From UBA2040 sp963977135 (GTDB lineage: Bacteria; Bacteroidota; Bacteroidia; Flavobacteriales_D; Crocinitomicaceae): a DNA stretch of 64,000 nt. Both the position numbers and the translations under genes were made by a program. Under the pieces are notes generated by a model. It saw only the letters and a program-made list of their open reading frames with translations. It made no database searches and was not told the origin of the DNA. The first letter of the stretch is position 1. Each line of letters starts with the position of its first letter. Shown here one piece after another: positions 26,701 through 33,671 of this stretch. Location: contig CAXBNN010000002.1 of NCBI GenBank assembly GCA_963977135.1, positions 62,001 through 126,000 on the forward strand, written 5' to 3'.

Positions 26701-27252
26701 TTATACTTCTTTCTCTACTTGCATGTAGCTGAGCTCCAACAAGTTTTTTCGACCGAAGATTTTTACCATCACCTTCAATTTTTTCTTTTCTTCGTTGATT
26801 TCATCAATCACACCTGAGAAATTATTGAAAGGTCCGTCTATTACTTTAACAGCTTCGCCAACTACGAAAGGAATTTTCATTTCTTCCTCCGTTTCCATGA
26901 GCTCGTCCACTTTTCCTAATATTCTGTTTACCTCTGATAAACGCATAGGAACAGGTTCTCCGCCTTTGACAGCACCTAAGAAACCTATAACATTAGGAAT
27001 TCCTTTAATTACGTGTGTCACCTCACCAACTAATGCTGCTTCGATTAAAACGTAACCAGGTAAATAAGCTTTCTCTTTGCTTACTTTTTTTCCGTTACGG
27101 ATTTGAAATACCTTTTCAGTAGGAATCAGCACTTGATTGACATAGTCTGTCAATTTCAATCGTGCAATTTCCATATCTAGGTACTCTTTTACTTTCTTTT
27201 CCTTACCGCTAACGGCTCGCACTACGTACCAACGTTGTTTGATATCTGCCAT
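26701..27252 (-). CDS. nusG: Transcription termination/antitermination factor NusG
   Basis: A 183-residue elongation factor that binds RNA polymerase and links it to Rho or the ribosome. The NGN domain starts QRWYVVRAVSGKEKKVKEYL and includes YLPGYVLIEA. The KOW domain has VGEAVKVIDGPFNNFSGVID. The frame extends 16 codons upstream into secE, but ATG at 27252 (MADIKQRWY) gives the normal start, 8 bases after secE. Confidence 0.96.
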   Translation of the reverse strand: MADIKQRWYVVRAVSGKEKKVKEYLDMEIARLKLTDYVNQVLIPTEKVFQIRNGKKVSKEKAYLPGYVLIEAALVGEVTHVIKGIPNVIGFLGAVKGGEPVPMRLSEVNRILGKVDELMETEEEMKIPFVVGEAVKVIDGPFNNFSGVIDEINEEKKKLKVMVKIFGRKNLLELSYMQVEKEV

Positions 27253-27260
27253 TTGATAAA

Positions 27261-27482
27261 TTAAAATAATCTGTAAATGAAACCCATAACACCTTGCCAC
27301 AAAGATTTAGTATCTCCAGTAATACCGAAGATGAAATCCATTGCGAATATCAATAAAGAAAAAATAACAGAGGCAACAACTACTATAATAGTATTACTCT
27401 GCAATTCTTTCCAAGTAGGCCACGTAACATTGTGAACCATTTCGTTCACTGTTTCGTTGATGTATTCTTTTACTTTTGACAC
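27261..27482 (-). CDS. secE: Preprotein translocase subunit SecE
   Basis: Small essential subunit of the SecYEG channel, 73 residues with one membrane helix (TIIVVVASVIFSLLIFAMDFIFG) preceded by the amphipathic segment EMVHNVTWPTWKELQ. I chose GTG at 27482 (VSKVKEYINETV). A further in-frame GTG at 27500 would begin inside the 3' end of the tRNA-Trp gene and add six residues. No ATG is available. It sits between tRNA-Trp and nusG. Confidence 0.9.
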   Translation of the reverse strand: MSKVKEYINETVNEMVHNVTWPTWKELQSNTIIVVVASVIFSLLIFAMDFIFGITGDTKSLWQGVMGFIYRLF

Positions 27483-27497
27483 TGTCTTTAATTTTTG

Positions 27498-27570
27498 CAC
27501 GGGCGGTAGGGATCGAACCCACGACCAATGGTTTTGGAGACCACTACTCTACCAGCTGAGCTACACCCGT
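27498..27570 (-). tRNA. tRNA-Trp (CCA anticodon)
   Basis: A 73-base cloverleaf whose acceptor ACGGGTG pairs with CGCCCGT and whose discriminator is G. The anticodon loop is CTCCAAA, reading UGG, and the T arm contains GGTTCGATCC. No CCA end is encoded. It lies between tuf and secE. Confidence 0.96.
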
Positions 27571-27572
27571 GT

Positions 27573-27598
27573 AAAAAGGGGAGCGAACTCCCCTTTTA
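27573..27598 (-). terminator. Terminator after tuf
   Basis: AAAAGGGGAG and CTCCCCTTTT pair perfectly around a 4-base loop, with a T-run on both strands. It lies between the tuf stop and tRNA-Trp, so secE-nusG and downstream genes depend on read-through or on another promoter. Confidence 0.8.
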
Positions 27599-27617
27599 TA
27601 TATAATTGTACTAATTA

Positions 27618-28805
27618 TTAAGCGATGATCTCAGTAACCTGGCCAGCACCTACTGTTCTACCACCCTCACGGATTGCGAAACGTAGACCTTTGTCCATAG
27701 CTACAGGAACGATCAACTTAACAGTAATTGATACGTTATCACCTGGCATAACCATCTCACGACCATCAGTCATAAAGATTTCACCAGTTACGTCTGTTGT
27801 TCTGAAGTAGAACTGAGGACGATATTTATTGTGGAATGGTGTGTGACGACCACCTTCTTCTTTCTTCAATACATAGATCTCAGCTTTGAATTCTGTGTGT
27901 GGAGTAGTTGAACCTGGCTTACAGATAACCATACCTCTTTTGATTTGAGATTTTTCAATACCTCTTAACAAAAGACCTACGTTATCACCCGCTTCACCTC
28001 TATCCAAGATTTTACGGAACATCTCAACTCCTGTAACAGTAGAAACCAATTTCTCAGCACCCATTCCAAGAATATCAACAGATTCACCAGAGTTGATAAT
28101 ACCAGTTTCGATACGACCTGTTGCAACTGTACCACGACCTGTAATCGTAAATACATCTTCAACTGGCATCAAGAAAGGCTTGTCAACTTCACGTGGAGGA
28201 AGTTCGATATAAGTATCAACAGCATCCATTAATTCTTCTATTCCTTTCACCCATTGCTCTTCACCATTCAATGCTCCTAAAGCAGAACCTTGAATAACTG
28301 GTGCGTTATCACCATCGTAGCTGTAGAAAGAAAGCAATTCACGTACTTCCATTTCAACTAACTCTAATAATTCTGGATCATCAACCATATCCACTTTGTT
28401 CATGAATACAACCAATCTTGGAACACCAACTTGGCGACCTAAAAGGATGTGCTCACGTGTTTGTGGCATCGGTCCATCAGTAGCCGCAACTACCAAGATA
28501 GCACCGTCCATTTGAGCAGCTCCTGTAACCATGTTCTTTACGTAATCCGCGTGACCTGGACAGTCAACGTGCGCGTAGTGACGAACTAGTGTTTCATACT
28601 CAATGTGAGATGTGTTAATTGTAATACCACGTTCTTTTTCTTCCGGTGCATTATCAATTGACGAGAAATCTCTTGTTTGTGCAAGACCTTTAGAAGCCAA
28701 TACAGACGAAATTGCTGCTGTCAATGTAGTTTTACCGTGATCTACGTGACCAATTGTCCCGATATTCACGTGTGGTTTGGAACGATCAAAATTTTCCTTA
28801 GCCAT
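27618..28805 (-). CDS. tuf: Elongation factor Tu
   Basis: GTPase that delivers aminoacyl-tRNA to the ribosome, 395 residues. G-domain motifs are GHVDHGKTTL (P-loop), the switch I region RGITINTSHIEYE, DCPGHADYV and NKVDMVDD. Domains 2 and 3 follow with TGRGTVATGRIE and GGRTVGAGQVTEI. It is downstream of four tRNA genes and probably co-transcribed with them. It is the only tuf copy in the window. Confidence 0.98.
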   Translation of the reverse strand: MAKENFDRSKPHVNIGTIGHVDHGKTTLTAAISSVLASKGLAQTRDFSSIDNAPEEKERGITINTSHIEYETLVRHYAHVDCPGHADYVKNMVTGAAQMDGAILVVAATDGPMPQTREHILLGRQVGVPRLVVFMNKVDMVDDPELLELVEMEVRELLSFYSYDGDNAPVIQGSALGALNGEEQWVKGIEELMDAVDTYIELPPREVDKPFLMPVEDVFTITGRGTVATGRIETGIINSGESVDILGMGAEKLVSTVTGVEMFRKILDRGEAGDNVGLLLRGIEKSQIKRGMVICKPGSTTPHTEFKAEIYVLKKEEGGRHTPFHNKYRPQFYFRTTDVTGEIFMTDGREMVMPGDNVSITVKLIVPVAMDKGLRFAIREGGRTVGAGQVTEIIA

Positions 28806-28906
28806 TGTTATATTTGTTACTTAGTTAATAAAAAAAACAAACCTTTAATATAGGTCAATTTTCACCCCTTTTTCGGATGAAACTGAACTAAAAATACTTT
28901 CTTCAG

Positions 28907-28978
28907 AGCCAATGACGAGAATTGAACTCGTGACCTCTTCCTTACCAAGGAAGCACTCTACCCCTGAGCTACATCGGC
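28907..28978 (-). tRNA. tRNA-Thr (GGT anticodon)
   Basis: A 72-base cloverleaf. The acceptor GCCGATG pairs with CATTGGC, the anticodon stem CTTCC/GGAAG encloses TTGGTAA, and the T arm contains GAGTTCAATTC. No CCA is encoded. It is the last of four clustered tRNAs before tuf. Confidence 0.96.
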
Positions 28979-28996
28979 AACTAATTCTTTCAATTG

Positions 28997-29069
28997 AGCG
29001 GGAGACGAGATTCGAACTCGCGACCCTCAGCTTGGAAGGCTGACGCTCTACCAACTGAGCTACTCCCGC
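28997..29069 (-). tRNA. tRNA-Gly (TCC anticodon)
   Basis: A 73-base cloverleaf. The acceptor GCGGGAG pairs with CTCCCGC, and the anticodon stem TCAGC/GCTGA encloses CTTCCAA. The T arm contains GAGTTCGAATC. No CCA is encoded. Confidence 0.96.
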
Positions 29070-29093
29070 TTATTATAAAAATAAAAAATGTGG

Positions 29094-29175
29094 TGGGGGT
29101 GGATGGACTCGAACCAACGATACCTTACGGTGGCAGATTTACAGTCTGATGCAATAGCCACTATGCGACACCCCC
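29094..29175 (-). tRNA. tRNA-Tyr (GTA anticodon)
   Basis: An 82-base class II tRNA with a long variable arm (CACCGTAAGGTA region). The acceptor GGGGGTG pairs with CACCCCC, and the anticodon loop is CTGTAAA. Unlike its neighbours, the discriminator A is followed by an encoded CCA at 29091-29093. Confidence 0.95.
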
Positions 29176-29187
29176 AATGTTATTTTG

Positions 29188-29261
29188 AGCCGATGGAGGG
29201 ATTCGAACCCCCGACCCGCTGATTACAAATCAGCTGCTCTGGCCAACTGAGCTACATCGGC
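29188..29261 (-). tRNA. tRNA-Thr (TGT anticodon)
   Basis: A 74-base cloverleaf. The acceptor GCCGATG pairs with CATCGGC, and the anticodon stem GCTGA/TCAGC encloses TTTGTAA. The T arm contains GGGTTCGAATCC. It is the first gene of the tRNA-tuf-rpo operon. Confidence 0.96.
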
Positions 29262-29325
29262 ACATTTTAATTTTTTGGTCAATAATTGAAAGAACTTTTT
29301 TCGTATTCCCCCTTATTTGGGTTTG

Positions 29326-29355
29326 CAAATGTATGAAAGAAATCTTTTATAGCAA
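29326..29355 (-). promoter_or_regulatory. Promoter of the tRNA-tuf operon
   Basis: On the minus strand TTG (29355-29353), 19 bases and TACATTTG (29333-29326) match the Bacteroidota consensus exactly. The first tRNA begins 65 bases downstream. The same TTG-N19-TACATTTG occurs before rpsU. Confidence 0.8.
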
Positions 29356-29396
29356 GTGAAATATTCTGATTTTTTTAGATTATTTTATTTCATAAT

Positions 29397-29424
29397 AAAA
29401 AAAGGTGGCCAATGACCACCTTTT
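29397..29424 (-). terminator. Terminator of xerC-hpf
   Basis: AAAAGGTGG pairs with CCACCTTTT across a 7-base loop. On the minus strand a run of seven T follows. It is 17 bases beyond the hpf stop. Confidence 0.85.
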
Positions 29425-29441
29425 CAACCAATTAGATTATA

Positions 29442-29732
29442 CTATTTTTTTTCTTTAGCTTTCGTAACTTGCTTTCTCAAAGCTTCAACAGCTAGGTCGG
29501 CGGCTTCTTCAAAACTTTTACATTGTTTTTTTGCAAAAAGCTCTTTGCCGGGTATTAATATTTTTACTTCAGCTACTTTATTTTCATGATCTTGACTTTT
29601 ATCCAATCTTAAGAAGACTTCACCTGCAATTATATTGTCGAAAAAAACTTCCAATTTATTCACTTTCTCATTTACGAATCCAATCAACTTTTTGTCAGCT
29701 GAAAAATGTATAGAATGCACCTGAATGTCCAT
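29442..29732 (-). CDS. hpf: Ribosome hibernation promoting factor (HPF/RaiA family, short form)
   Basis: A 96-residue protein of the HPF/YfiA family that binds the decoding region of idle 30S subunits. The pattern MDIQVHSIHFSADKKLIGFV, NEKVNKLEVFFDNI, VAEVKILIPGKELFA and SFEEAADLAVEALRKQ fits the beta-alpha-beta-beta-beta-alpha fold. The C-terminal dimerisation domain of long HPF is absent. It starts 2 bases after xerC, so the two are co-transcribed. Confidence 0.9.
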   Translation of the reverse strand: MDIQVHSIHFSADKKLIGFVNEKVNKLEVFFDNIIAGEVFLRLDKSQDHENKVAEVKILIPGKELFAKKQCKSFEEAADLAVEALRKQVTKAKEKK

Positions 29733-29734
29733 AT

Positions 29735-30607
29735 TTAATTTGTTTTGTGCCCACGCGGATGAGCTTGTGAGTAAATATTCGATAACTGAGCAAACGAATT
29801 GTGAGTGTAAACTTGTGTAGCAGCCAAATTAGCATGCCCCAAAAGCTCTTTCAAAGTTTCAAGACCCGCACCGTTGTTTAACATATGTGTAGCAAACGTA
29901 TGTCGGAGAACATGAGGACTTCTTTTATCCAAACTCGTCACTTGACTAAGGTAGAAATTAATTTTTCTATAGACAAGCTTAGGATATAGTTTCTTACCGT
30001 TTTTTAATACAAACAAAAAATCACCTTTTACCCCGTTATCCTCACGACACGATTTGTAAGATTCAACTAGTTGGTGTAAGTCTTTTGAAATTGGGATTTG
30101 CCGTTCTTTGTTTCTTTTTCCAACGACGCGTATGTATGCTATTTGTACTTGTTTGTCTGTTAAATTAATTAGTTCGCTTAAACGTATTCCTGTTTGGTAG
30201 AACATTTCGAATATAACATGGTCTCTGTGCTTATCAAAATCTGAAAAATCTGAAAAAACATCGGTTTTCATCAATTCCGATTGCTTTGCGAAATGTGGTA
30301 AACGTTTTTCCGTTTTAGGAGCTTTAATTTTCGCTAGTGGATTGTCAACGACTACTTTCTCTTTTTTCAACCACTTAAAGAATGCACGAAGTGAAGAGAT
30401 TTTTCTATTTATACTTCTATTGCTTATTGAGTTTTCATTCAATTCAATTATCCACGAACGTATGTCTCGAAAATGAACAACAGATAATCCTTTATCATCA
30501 AGACTAAGGCAATCTAAAAATTGTTCGATATCCTTCCTATAAGCTAAAAGAGTATGCTCTGAATAGCGTCTTTCTACTTTAAGATAATTGATGAATTTTT
30601 CGAGCAT
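29735..30607 (-). CDS. xerC: Tyrosine recombinase XerC
   Basis: A 290-residue tyrosine recombinase, probably resolving chromosome dimers at dif. The N-terminal SAM-like domain (FINYLKVERRYSEHTLLAYR) precedes the catalytic domain. Active-site residues lie in YQTGIRLSELINL, the lysine in VVGKRNKERQIP, HVLRHTFATHML, LGHANLAATQ and the nucleophile tyrosine in VYTH. The frame reaches 30622, but that ATG lies inside the rpsU terminator, so the ATG at 30607 is preferred. The stable housekeeping context argues against a mobile-element integrase. Confidence 0.9.
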   Translation of the reverse strand: MLEKFINYLKVERRYSEHTLLAYRKDIEQFLDCLSLDDKGLSVVHFRDIRSWIIELNENSISNRSINRKISSLRAFFKWLKKEKVVVDNPLAKIKAPKTEKRLPHFAKQSELMKTDVFSDFSDFDKHRDHVIFEMFYQTGIRLSELINLTDKQVQIAYIRVVGKRNKERQIPISKDLHQLVESYKSCREDNGVKGDFLFVLKNGKKLYPKLVYRKINFYLSQVTSLDKRSPHVLRHTFATHMLNNGAGLETLKELLGHANLAATQVYTHNSFAQLSNIYSQAHPRGHKTN

Positions 30608-30637
30608 AAAAAAAGGAGACATTACTGTCTCCTTTTT
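30608..30637 (-). terminator. Terminator of rpsU
   Basis: AAAAAGGAGACA pairs with TGTCTCCTTTTT around a TTAC loop. On the minus strand a T-run follows. It abuts the xerC start codon, so xerC expression may come partly from read-through. Confidence 0.85.
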
Positions 30638-30658
30638 AACGTATCATTACAGAAATTG

Positions 30659-30850
30659 TTACACTTCCGCGCTATTCAATCTTTGTTTGTAAGCTGCCTT
30701 GATATTTTGTTGACGGTCGATTACAGATGGCTTGATAAACTCTTTACGAGCACGCAATTGACGCATAACACCTGTTTTATCAAATTTCTTCTTGTAACGC
30801 TTTAAGGCTCTTTCGATGTTTTCACCTTCTTTAACTGGAACTATTAACAT
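30659..30850 (-). CDS. rpsU: 30S ribosomal protein S21
   Basis: A 63-residue basic protein of the small subunit: IVPVKEGENIERALKRYKKK, FDKTGVMRQLRARKEF and KPSVIDRQQNIKAAYKQR. S21 helps initiation complexes form, and in Bacteroidota it is implicated in hiding the anti-Shine-Dalgarno. It is monocistronic between its own promoter and terminator. Confidence 0.96.
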   Translation of the reverse strand: MLIVPVKEGENIERALKRYKKKFDKTGVMRQLRARKEFIKPSVIDRQQNIKAAYKQRLNSAEV

Positions 30851-30885
30851 ATCTGTATTTAATTATTTAATGCAATTTTGGATGG

Positions 30886-30915
30886 CAAATGTACGGGTAT
30901 TTCCCGAAAAAACAA
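30886..30915 (-). promoter_or_regulatory. rpsU: Promoter of rpsU
   Basis: On the minus strand TTG (30915-30913), 19 bases and TACATTTG (30893-30886) match the consensus exactly, with identical -7 and spacing to the tRNA-tuf promoter. The ATG is 35 bases further on. Confidence 0.8.
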
Positions 30916-30918
30916 TAC

Positions 30919-32058
30919 CTACTTTAAAATTTCTCTAGAAATTACTAATTTTTGTATTTCTGTTGTCCCTTCACCAATGGTGCAAAGCTTTGCGTCACGG
31001 TAAAATTTCTCAACTGGAAAATCTTTTGTATAACCATAACCGCCGAATATTTGAACAGCATCATTGGCAACTTGACAAGCAATTTCAGATGCATACATTT
31101 TTGCCATTGCTGATTCTTTTGTCAAATTTTTCTTGTTATTTTTCAAAAAAGCAGCTTGATTCAATAATAATTCAGCAGCCTCGATTTTCGTCGACATATC
31201 CGCCAATTTAAATCCTATAGCTTGAAACTGAGCGATAGGCTTTCCAAATTGCTCTCTTTCTTTTGCATATTTAACTGAGGCTTCAAAAGCACCTTTTGCA
31301 ATACCAAGAGCCAATGCTCCAATAGAAATTCGACCTCCATCTAAAATTTGCATTGCTTGTTGGAAACCTTCTCCCTTAGCTCCAATTAAATTTTCAGCAG
31401 GTATTCTGCAATTATCAAAAATCAATTCGCAAGTCTCGGAAGCTCTCATTCCTAATTTATTCTCCTTCTTTCCAGCAGAAAAACCAGGTGTACCCATCTC
31501 AACTATGAAAGCCGACATTCCACGAGAATCTCCTTTTTCACCTGTTCGGGCAATAACAACTGCTACATCTCCAGATTTTCCATGAGTGATGAAATTTTTA
31601 GATCCGTTTAAGACCCATTCATTTCCTTCTAAAACAGCAGTAGTGTTCATTCCACCCGCATCAGATCCTGTACCTGTTTCCGTTAGTCCCCAAGCGCCGA
31701 TCCACTCTGCAGTAGCTAACTTTGGTAAGTATTTCTTTTTCTGTTCCTCACTGCCGTGATAGTAAATGTGCCCTGTACAAAGTGAGTTATGAGCGGCAAC
31801 GGACAATCCAATTGACCCACAAACTTTTGCGATTTCGGAAACTACGGTTATATATTCGAAATATGTAAAACCTGAGCCTCCATATTCTTCAGGAATAAAA
31901 ACTCCCATTAAACCCAACTCTCCTAATTTTTTGAATACATGAACTGGAAATTCTTGGGATTCATCCCATTCCATAAAATGCGGTCTAATTTCTTTTTCAG
32001 CAAAATCGCGAATCATCTGCGCGATCATTTTTTGATTTTCGTTTTGATCAAAATTCAT
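30919..32058 (-). CDS. Acyl-CoA dehydrogenase
   Basis: FAD-dependent alpha,beta-dehydrogenation of an acyl-CoA, 379 residues. Domain signatures are GLTETGTGSDAGGM, VLNGSKNFITHG, REQFGKPIAQFQAIGFKLADM and QIFGGYGYTKDFPVEKFYRD. The catalytic glutamate region IGEGTTEIQKLVISR is near the C-terminus. This resembles short- or branched-chain enzymes of the Bacteroidota, but chain length cannot be set from sequence alone. It follows apt by 9 bases. Confidence 0.92.
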   Translation of the reverse strand: MNFDQNENQKMIAQMIRDFAEKEIRPHFMEWDESQEFPVHVFKKLGELGLMGVFIPEEYGGSGFTYFEYITVVSEIAKVCGSIGLSVAAHNSLCTGHIYYHGSEEQKKKYLPKLATAEWIGAWGLTETGTGSDAGGMNTTAVLEGNEWVLNGSKNFITHGKSGDVAVVIARTGEKGDSRGMSAFIVEMGTPGFSAGKKENKLGMRASETCELIFDNCRIPAENLIGAKGEGFQQAMQILDGGRISIGALALGIAKGAFEASVKYAKEREQFGKPIAQFQAIGFKLADMSTKIEAAELLLNQAAFLKNNKKNLTKESAMAKMYASEIACQVANDAVQIFGGYGYTKDFPVEKFYRDAKLCTIGEGTTEIQKLVISREILK

Positions 32059-32067
32059 TTCTATCCT

Positions 32068-32607
32068 TTATTTTTCTTTTTGATAGTGTATTATCGCTTC
32101 AATATTTGAAGAGAATTTCTCTAGCTTATCTTTTCCATTCAGGAAATCCAGTGCTACTAAGAAATTAAATCCAACCAACTCGCCACCACATTTTGTTATT
32201 AGGTTGGCTGCAGCTTCGGCCGATCCACCCGTGGCAAGTAAATCGTCATGAATTAATATTCTCTGACCTTTTTTTACTGCGTCGGTATGCATTTCAATTT
32301 CGGCACTTCCATACTCCAAATCATAGGAGTGTTGAATCTTATCATACGGTAGTTTGCCCTTTTTACGAATTAGTATAAAAGGCACGCCCAAACGCATTGC
32401 TAATGGATAACCAAATAAAAAACCTCTACTCTCAACACCTGCAACAGCCTGAATGTTCTGTTCTGCATAGAAATTATATAAAAAATCTACTATTTCGTTA
32501 GACAGTTTAGGGTCTAGCATTATTGGAGTAATGTCCTTAAATACAATGCCTTCCTTTGGAAAATCCTTTACGTCGCGTATTGCGCTTTTTACTTTATCTA
32601 TTAACAT
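32068..32607 (-). CDS. apt: Adenine phosphoribosyltransferase
   Basis: Salvage of adenine with PRPP to AMP, 179 residues. The N-terminal DFPKEGIVFKDITPIM is diagnostic. AGVESRGFLFG and the PRPP loop ILIHDDLLATGGSAEAA are intact. The TATATTTG element at 32623-32616 (minus) could be a -7 box but lacks a well-placed TTG. It lies 5 bases after the helix-hairpin-helix gene. Confidence 0.95.
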   Translation of the reverse strand: MLIDKVKSAIRDVKDFPKEGIVFKDITPIMLDPKLSNEIVDFLYNFYAEQNIQAVAGVESRGFLFGYPLAMRLGVPFILIRKKGKLPYDKIQHSYDLEYGSAEIEMHTDAVKKGQRILIHDDLLATGGSAEAAANLITKCGGELVGFNFLVALDFLNGKDKLEKFSSNIEAIIHYQKEK

Positions 32608-32612
32608 ATCGG

Positions 32613-33509
32613 CTACAAATATACGTAGGGTTTTAGTTTTAAAAAGAGTTCTCTATCAATTAAAAAAGATTCTTTTAGTTCTTCAACTGATTTGTACCCT
32701 CCTTTTTGATCACGCATCTTTACTATACTGTTTGCAATTTTCGAATTTATATACGGATGTTTATATAAATCTTCAAAAGTTGCAGAGTTTAAATTGATCT
32801 TACTAATTATATCAGGGTTGACTCGAAGATATTTTTCAATTTCATCATACTTATCTTTCTCCATTTTATATACCTCTAATACTTGTTCCTTGTTTATAAA
32901 ACCACCAAGTTCAGAACGTTTTTTTATAATCATTTTGGCAAAGAACGGACCAATTCCTGGCACTGTTTCTAGTTCTTCTTGTGTGACTGTATTCAATTCT
33001 AGAAGAATAACTTTGTCGTTGTTTGGATCTTTATATTGATTAGTATAGGATGTGTTTCCTTTGTCAGCATTGTACTTTGGTCTTTCAGGATAAAAAGTCG
33101 AATCTTTGATTAAAGCATAAAGTGGATCCGAAATGACAAAAATTTTCTTTAAATCTTCATTTGAATAGATTTCCCTTTTTATGAACTTCAGAATTACATT
33201 TGCTTGCTTTTCTGACAGACCTAATTTCGTCCAATCTTCGACTGAGTATTCATTGGGATTAAATCTTTTAGATGGTCTTTGAAATTTCTTCTTCTTTGAA
33301 TATTTCTCTTTTCTTTCGAAGTCTTTTCTCTCCTTAAAGGTATTTAACTTTTCTGCCTGAGCTATTTCGGTATAGGTCAGTTTCATTTTTTCTTTAGGAA
33401 AAACCCAGAGAAAAAATCGCGGTGAATAGATAATTATCAAACATATCGCTGCCAATACCAAAATACCTATTCTGGTTCTTTTGGAAATGTGAGTTTCCTG
33501 ATTCGACAT
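32613..33509 (-). CDS. Membrane-anchored helix-hairpin-helix protein (ComEA-like)
   Basis: A 298-residue protein with one N-terminal membrane helix (IGILVLAAICLIIIYSPRFF), a basic Lys/Arg-rich linker and helix-hairpin-helix motifs. Two are clear (LNTVTQEELETVPGIGPFFA and INLNSATFEDLYKHPYINSK) and a weaker one lies around LGLSEKQANVILKF. Such modules bind DNA non-specifically. A role in DNA uptake, as for ComEA, is plausible but not shown, and Bacteroidota carry this arrangement widely. It is upstream of apt and the acyl-CoA dehydrogenase on the same strand. Confidence 0.8.
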   Translation of the reverse strand: MSNQETHISKRTRIGILVLAAICLIIIYSPRFFLWVFPKEKMKLTYTEIAQAEKLNTFKERKDFERKEKYSKKKKFQRPSKRFNPNEYSVEDWTKLGLSEKQANVILKFIKREIYSNEDLKKIFVISDPLYALIKDSTFYPERPKYNADKGNTSYTNQYKDPNNDKVILLELNTVTQEELETVPGIGPFFAKMIIKKRSELGGFINKEQVLEVYKMEKDKYDEIEKYLRVNPDIISKINLNSATFEDLYKHPYINSKIANSIVKMRDQKGGYKSVEELKESFLIDRELFLKLKPYVYL

Positions 33510-33530
33510 CTGAGAAATTAAATACTCAGT

Positions 33531-33671
33531 TTATTCGTCGTCGTCGTTTTCGTAGTAAGAATCTGGCTCCGCTTGTTTAGGAGCTCTCAAAACTTTAACG
33601 AAAAAATATACCATAAAAAAGGCAACTAATACTTGAGTCACCACCATGGTGATCAATGCTGAAGTATTCAT
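33531..33671 (-). CDS. MetS-like small subunit of NSS transporter
   Basis: A 46-residue single-pass membrane protein. MNTSALITMVVTQVLVAFFM forms the helix, continued by VYFFVKVLRAPK, and a tail ends SYYENDDDE. Its ATG overlaps the transporter TGA as ATGA, indicating translational coupling. Tiny one-helix subunits of this kind (MetS) are needed by some NSS symporters such as MetP. The match here rests on size, topology and position, not on a search. Confidence 0.8.
   Translation of the reverse strand: MNTSALITMVVTQVLVAFFMVYFFVKVLRAPKQAEPDSYYENDDDE

Noticed and set aside
28845..29054. 69-residue open frame on the minus strand with Ser/Arg-rich sequence
   Set aside because: It runs through two tRNA genes (Thr-GGT and Gly-TCC), so it is an artefact of tRNA sequence.
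29735..30607. xerC considered as the integrase for the candidate integron cassette
   Set aside because: The protein has the size and motifs of housekeeping XerC and lacks any sign of the extra patch of integron integrases. It also lies 16 kb away in a stable gene context.
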